From Pseudomonadota bacterium (GTDB lineage: Bacteria; Pseudomonadota; Gammaproteobacteria; Xanthomonadales; Xanthomonadaceae), in NCBI GenBank assembly GCA_023393895.1, contig JAEXBT010000001.1, positions 1 to 14,175 of the forward strand: a stretch of DNA of 14,175 nucleotides, read 5' to 3'. Positions within the stretch are counted from its first letter, which is position 1. Each line of letters starts with the position of its first letter. The translations under genes were made by a program, and so were the position numbers. The notes under the pieces were generated by a model that was not told the DNA's origin, did not search any database, and was given only the letters and a program-made list of their open reading frames with translations. Shown in pieces: positions 13,699 through 14,175 of this stretch.

Positions 13699-14175
13699 AT
13701 GAACGCGCCCATTTCCATCGCCGAGGCCGACCGCCGCATCCGCGAATCCCTGCCGCTGTTTGCGGCAGAGCGCGTGTCCATCGCGGACGCCGCCGGGCGG
13801 GTGCTGCGCCAGCAGGTGAAGGCCGAGCGCGACCAGCCGCCGTTCGACCGGGTGATGATGGATGGCATCGCCATCTCCACGAATGCGGGATTACGGCGCT
13901 TCGTGGTGCACGGCGTGCAGGCCGCCGGCAGCAGCGGCGCCCGGCTGGAGGATCCGACGGGCTGCATCGAGGTCGCCACCGGTGCACCGCTGCCAGAGGG
14001 CTGCGACGCCGTGGTGCCGGTGGAGGAGACGCGCCGCGAAGGCGGGGCGTATCTGCTGGCGGAGGGATACGCGCCGCATCCGCGCCAGTTCATCCATCCC
14101 GCGGGCACCGATTGCCGCGCCGGCGAGGTGCTGCTGGAACCCGGCCAGCGGCTGGACGGGCCGGCGCTCGCCGTG
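13699..14175 (+). CDS. moeA: Second MoeA-family protein, N-terminal part (runs off window)
   Basis: The open frame from ATG 13699 runs to the last base, giving 159 residues with no stop; the 3' part lies outside. A Shine-Dalgarno sequence GAGGA at 13686-13690 with an 8-base spacer supports the start. MoeA features are SIAEADRRIRESLP (N-terminal helix), IADAAGRVL, PPFDRVMMDGIAIS with D55 (48-60), EVATGAPLPEGCDAVVPVEE (91-110) and HPAGTDCRAGEVLL with D138. The motif MDGYA reads MDGIA here. It is only distantly like the operon MoeA. It is transcribed divergently from fdhD with a 61-base gap, pairing a Moco-insertion protein with formate dehydrogenase maturation and molybdate uptake. It may be a specialised paralogue; the exact substrate is unknown. 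Confidence 0.9.
   Translation, partial: MNAPISIAEADRRIRESLPLFAAERVSIADAAGRVLRQQVKAERDQPPFDRVMMDGIAISTNAGLRRFVVHGVQAAGSSGARLEDPTGCIEVATGAPLPEGCDAVVPVEETRREGGAYLLAEGYAPHPRQFIHPAGTDCRAGEVLLEPGQRLDGPALAV

Noticed and set aside
13638..14108. Upstream extension of fdhD by 157 codons
   Set aside because: It runs antisense through the second moeA gene, and the FdhD homology begins only near 13637.

Overview
The window is a gene-dense, very GC-rich stretch of chromosome with short or overlapping gene junctions. It suggests a gammaproteobacterium of the Xanthomonadaceae type (Xanthomonas, Lysobacter or Luteimonas relatives). The clues are a XanB2-type chorismatase next to hemB, a Pseudomonas-like Mg-type porphobilinogen synthase, and the general protein sequences. 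This placement is from recognition of the sequences, not from a search. No tRNA, rRNA, CRISPR array, IS element or prophage gene was seen, and no stretch over 300 bases lacks a gene.

Left block (1-3390, plus strand): the C-terminal part of a chorismatase (xanB2-like), a small membrane protein, hemB, aroE, a three-helix membrane protein of unknown role, and a short YkgJ-type cysteine-cluster protein. AroE feeds the shikimate pathway to chorismate, which the chorismatase consumes to make hydroxybenzoates. HemB belongs to haem synthesis.

Second block (3387-4969, minus strand): a low-specificity L-threonine aldolase gene overlapping a gamma-carbonic-anhydrase-family gene by ATGA. The last gene shares the four bases CTAG as its stop with the convergent YkgJ gene.

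Third block (5029-10629, plus strand): a molybdenum-cofactor (Moco) operon in the order moaA, moaC, mobA-like, moaD, a MoaE-MoeB-rhodanese fusion, moeA, and a 116-codon gene of unknown function. From moaC onward all five junctions are 4-base ATGA overlaps. MoaA and MoaC make cyclic pyranopterin monophosphate. The fusion protein appears to activate MoaD, supply sulfur to it and then use it as the large subunit of molybdopterin synthase. MoeA inserts molybdenum and the MobA-like protein would attach a nucleotide. No MogA/MoaB-type adenylyltransferase is present here.

Fourth block (10636-13637, minus strand): fdhD, modA, modB, modC, a tight operon for molybdate uptake plus the sulfurtransferase needed by formate dehydrogenase. 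A second, divergent moeA paralogue starts at 13699 on the plus strand and runs off the window end.

The most distinctive item is the 521-residue MoaE-MoeB-rhodanese fusion with a His/Cys-rich linker. The two unlike MoeA paralogues, the unknown last gene of the Moco operon, and two matching candidate leaderless promoters are also worth a look.
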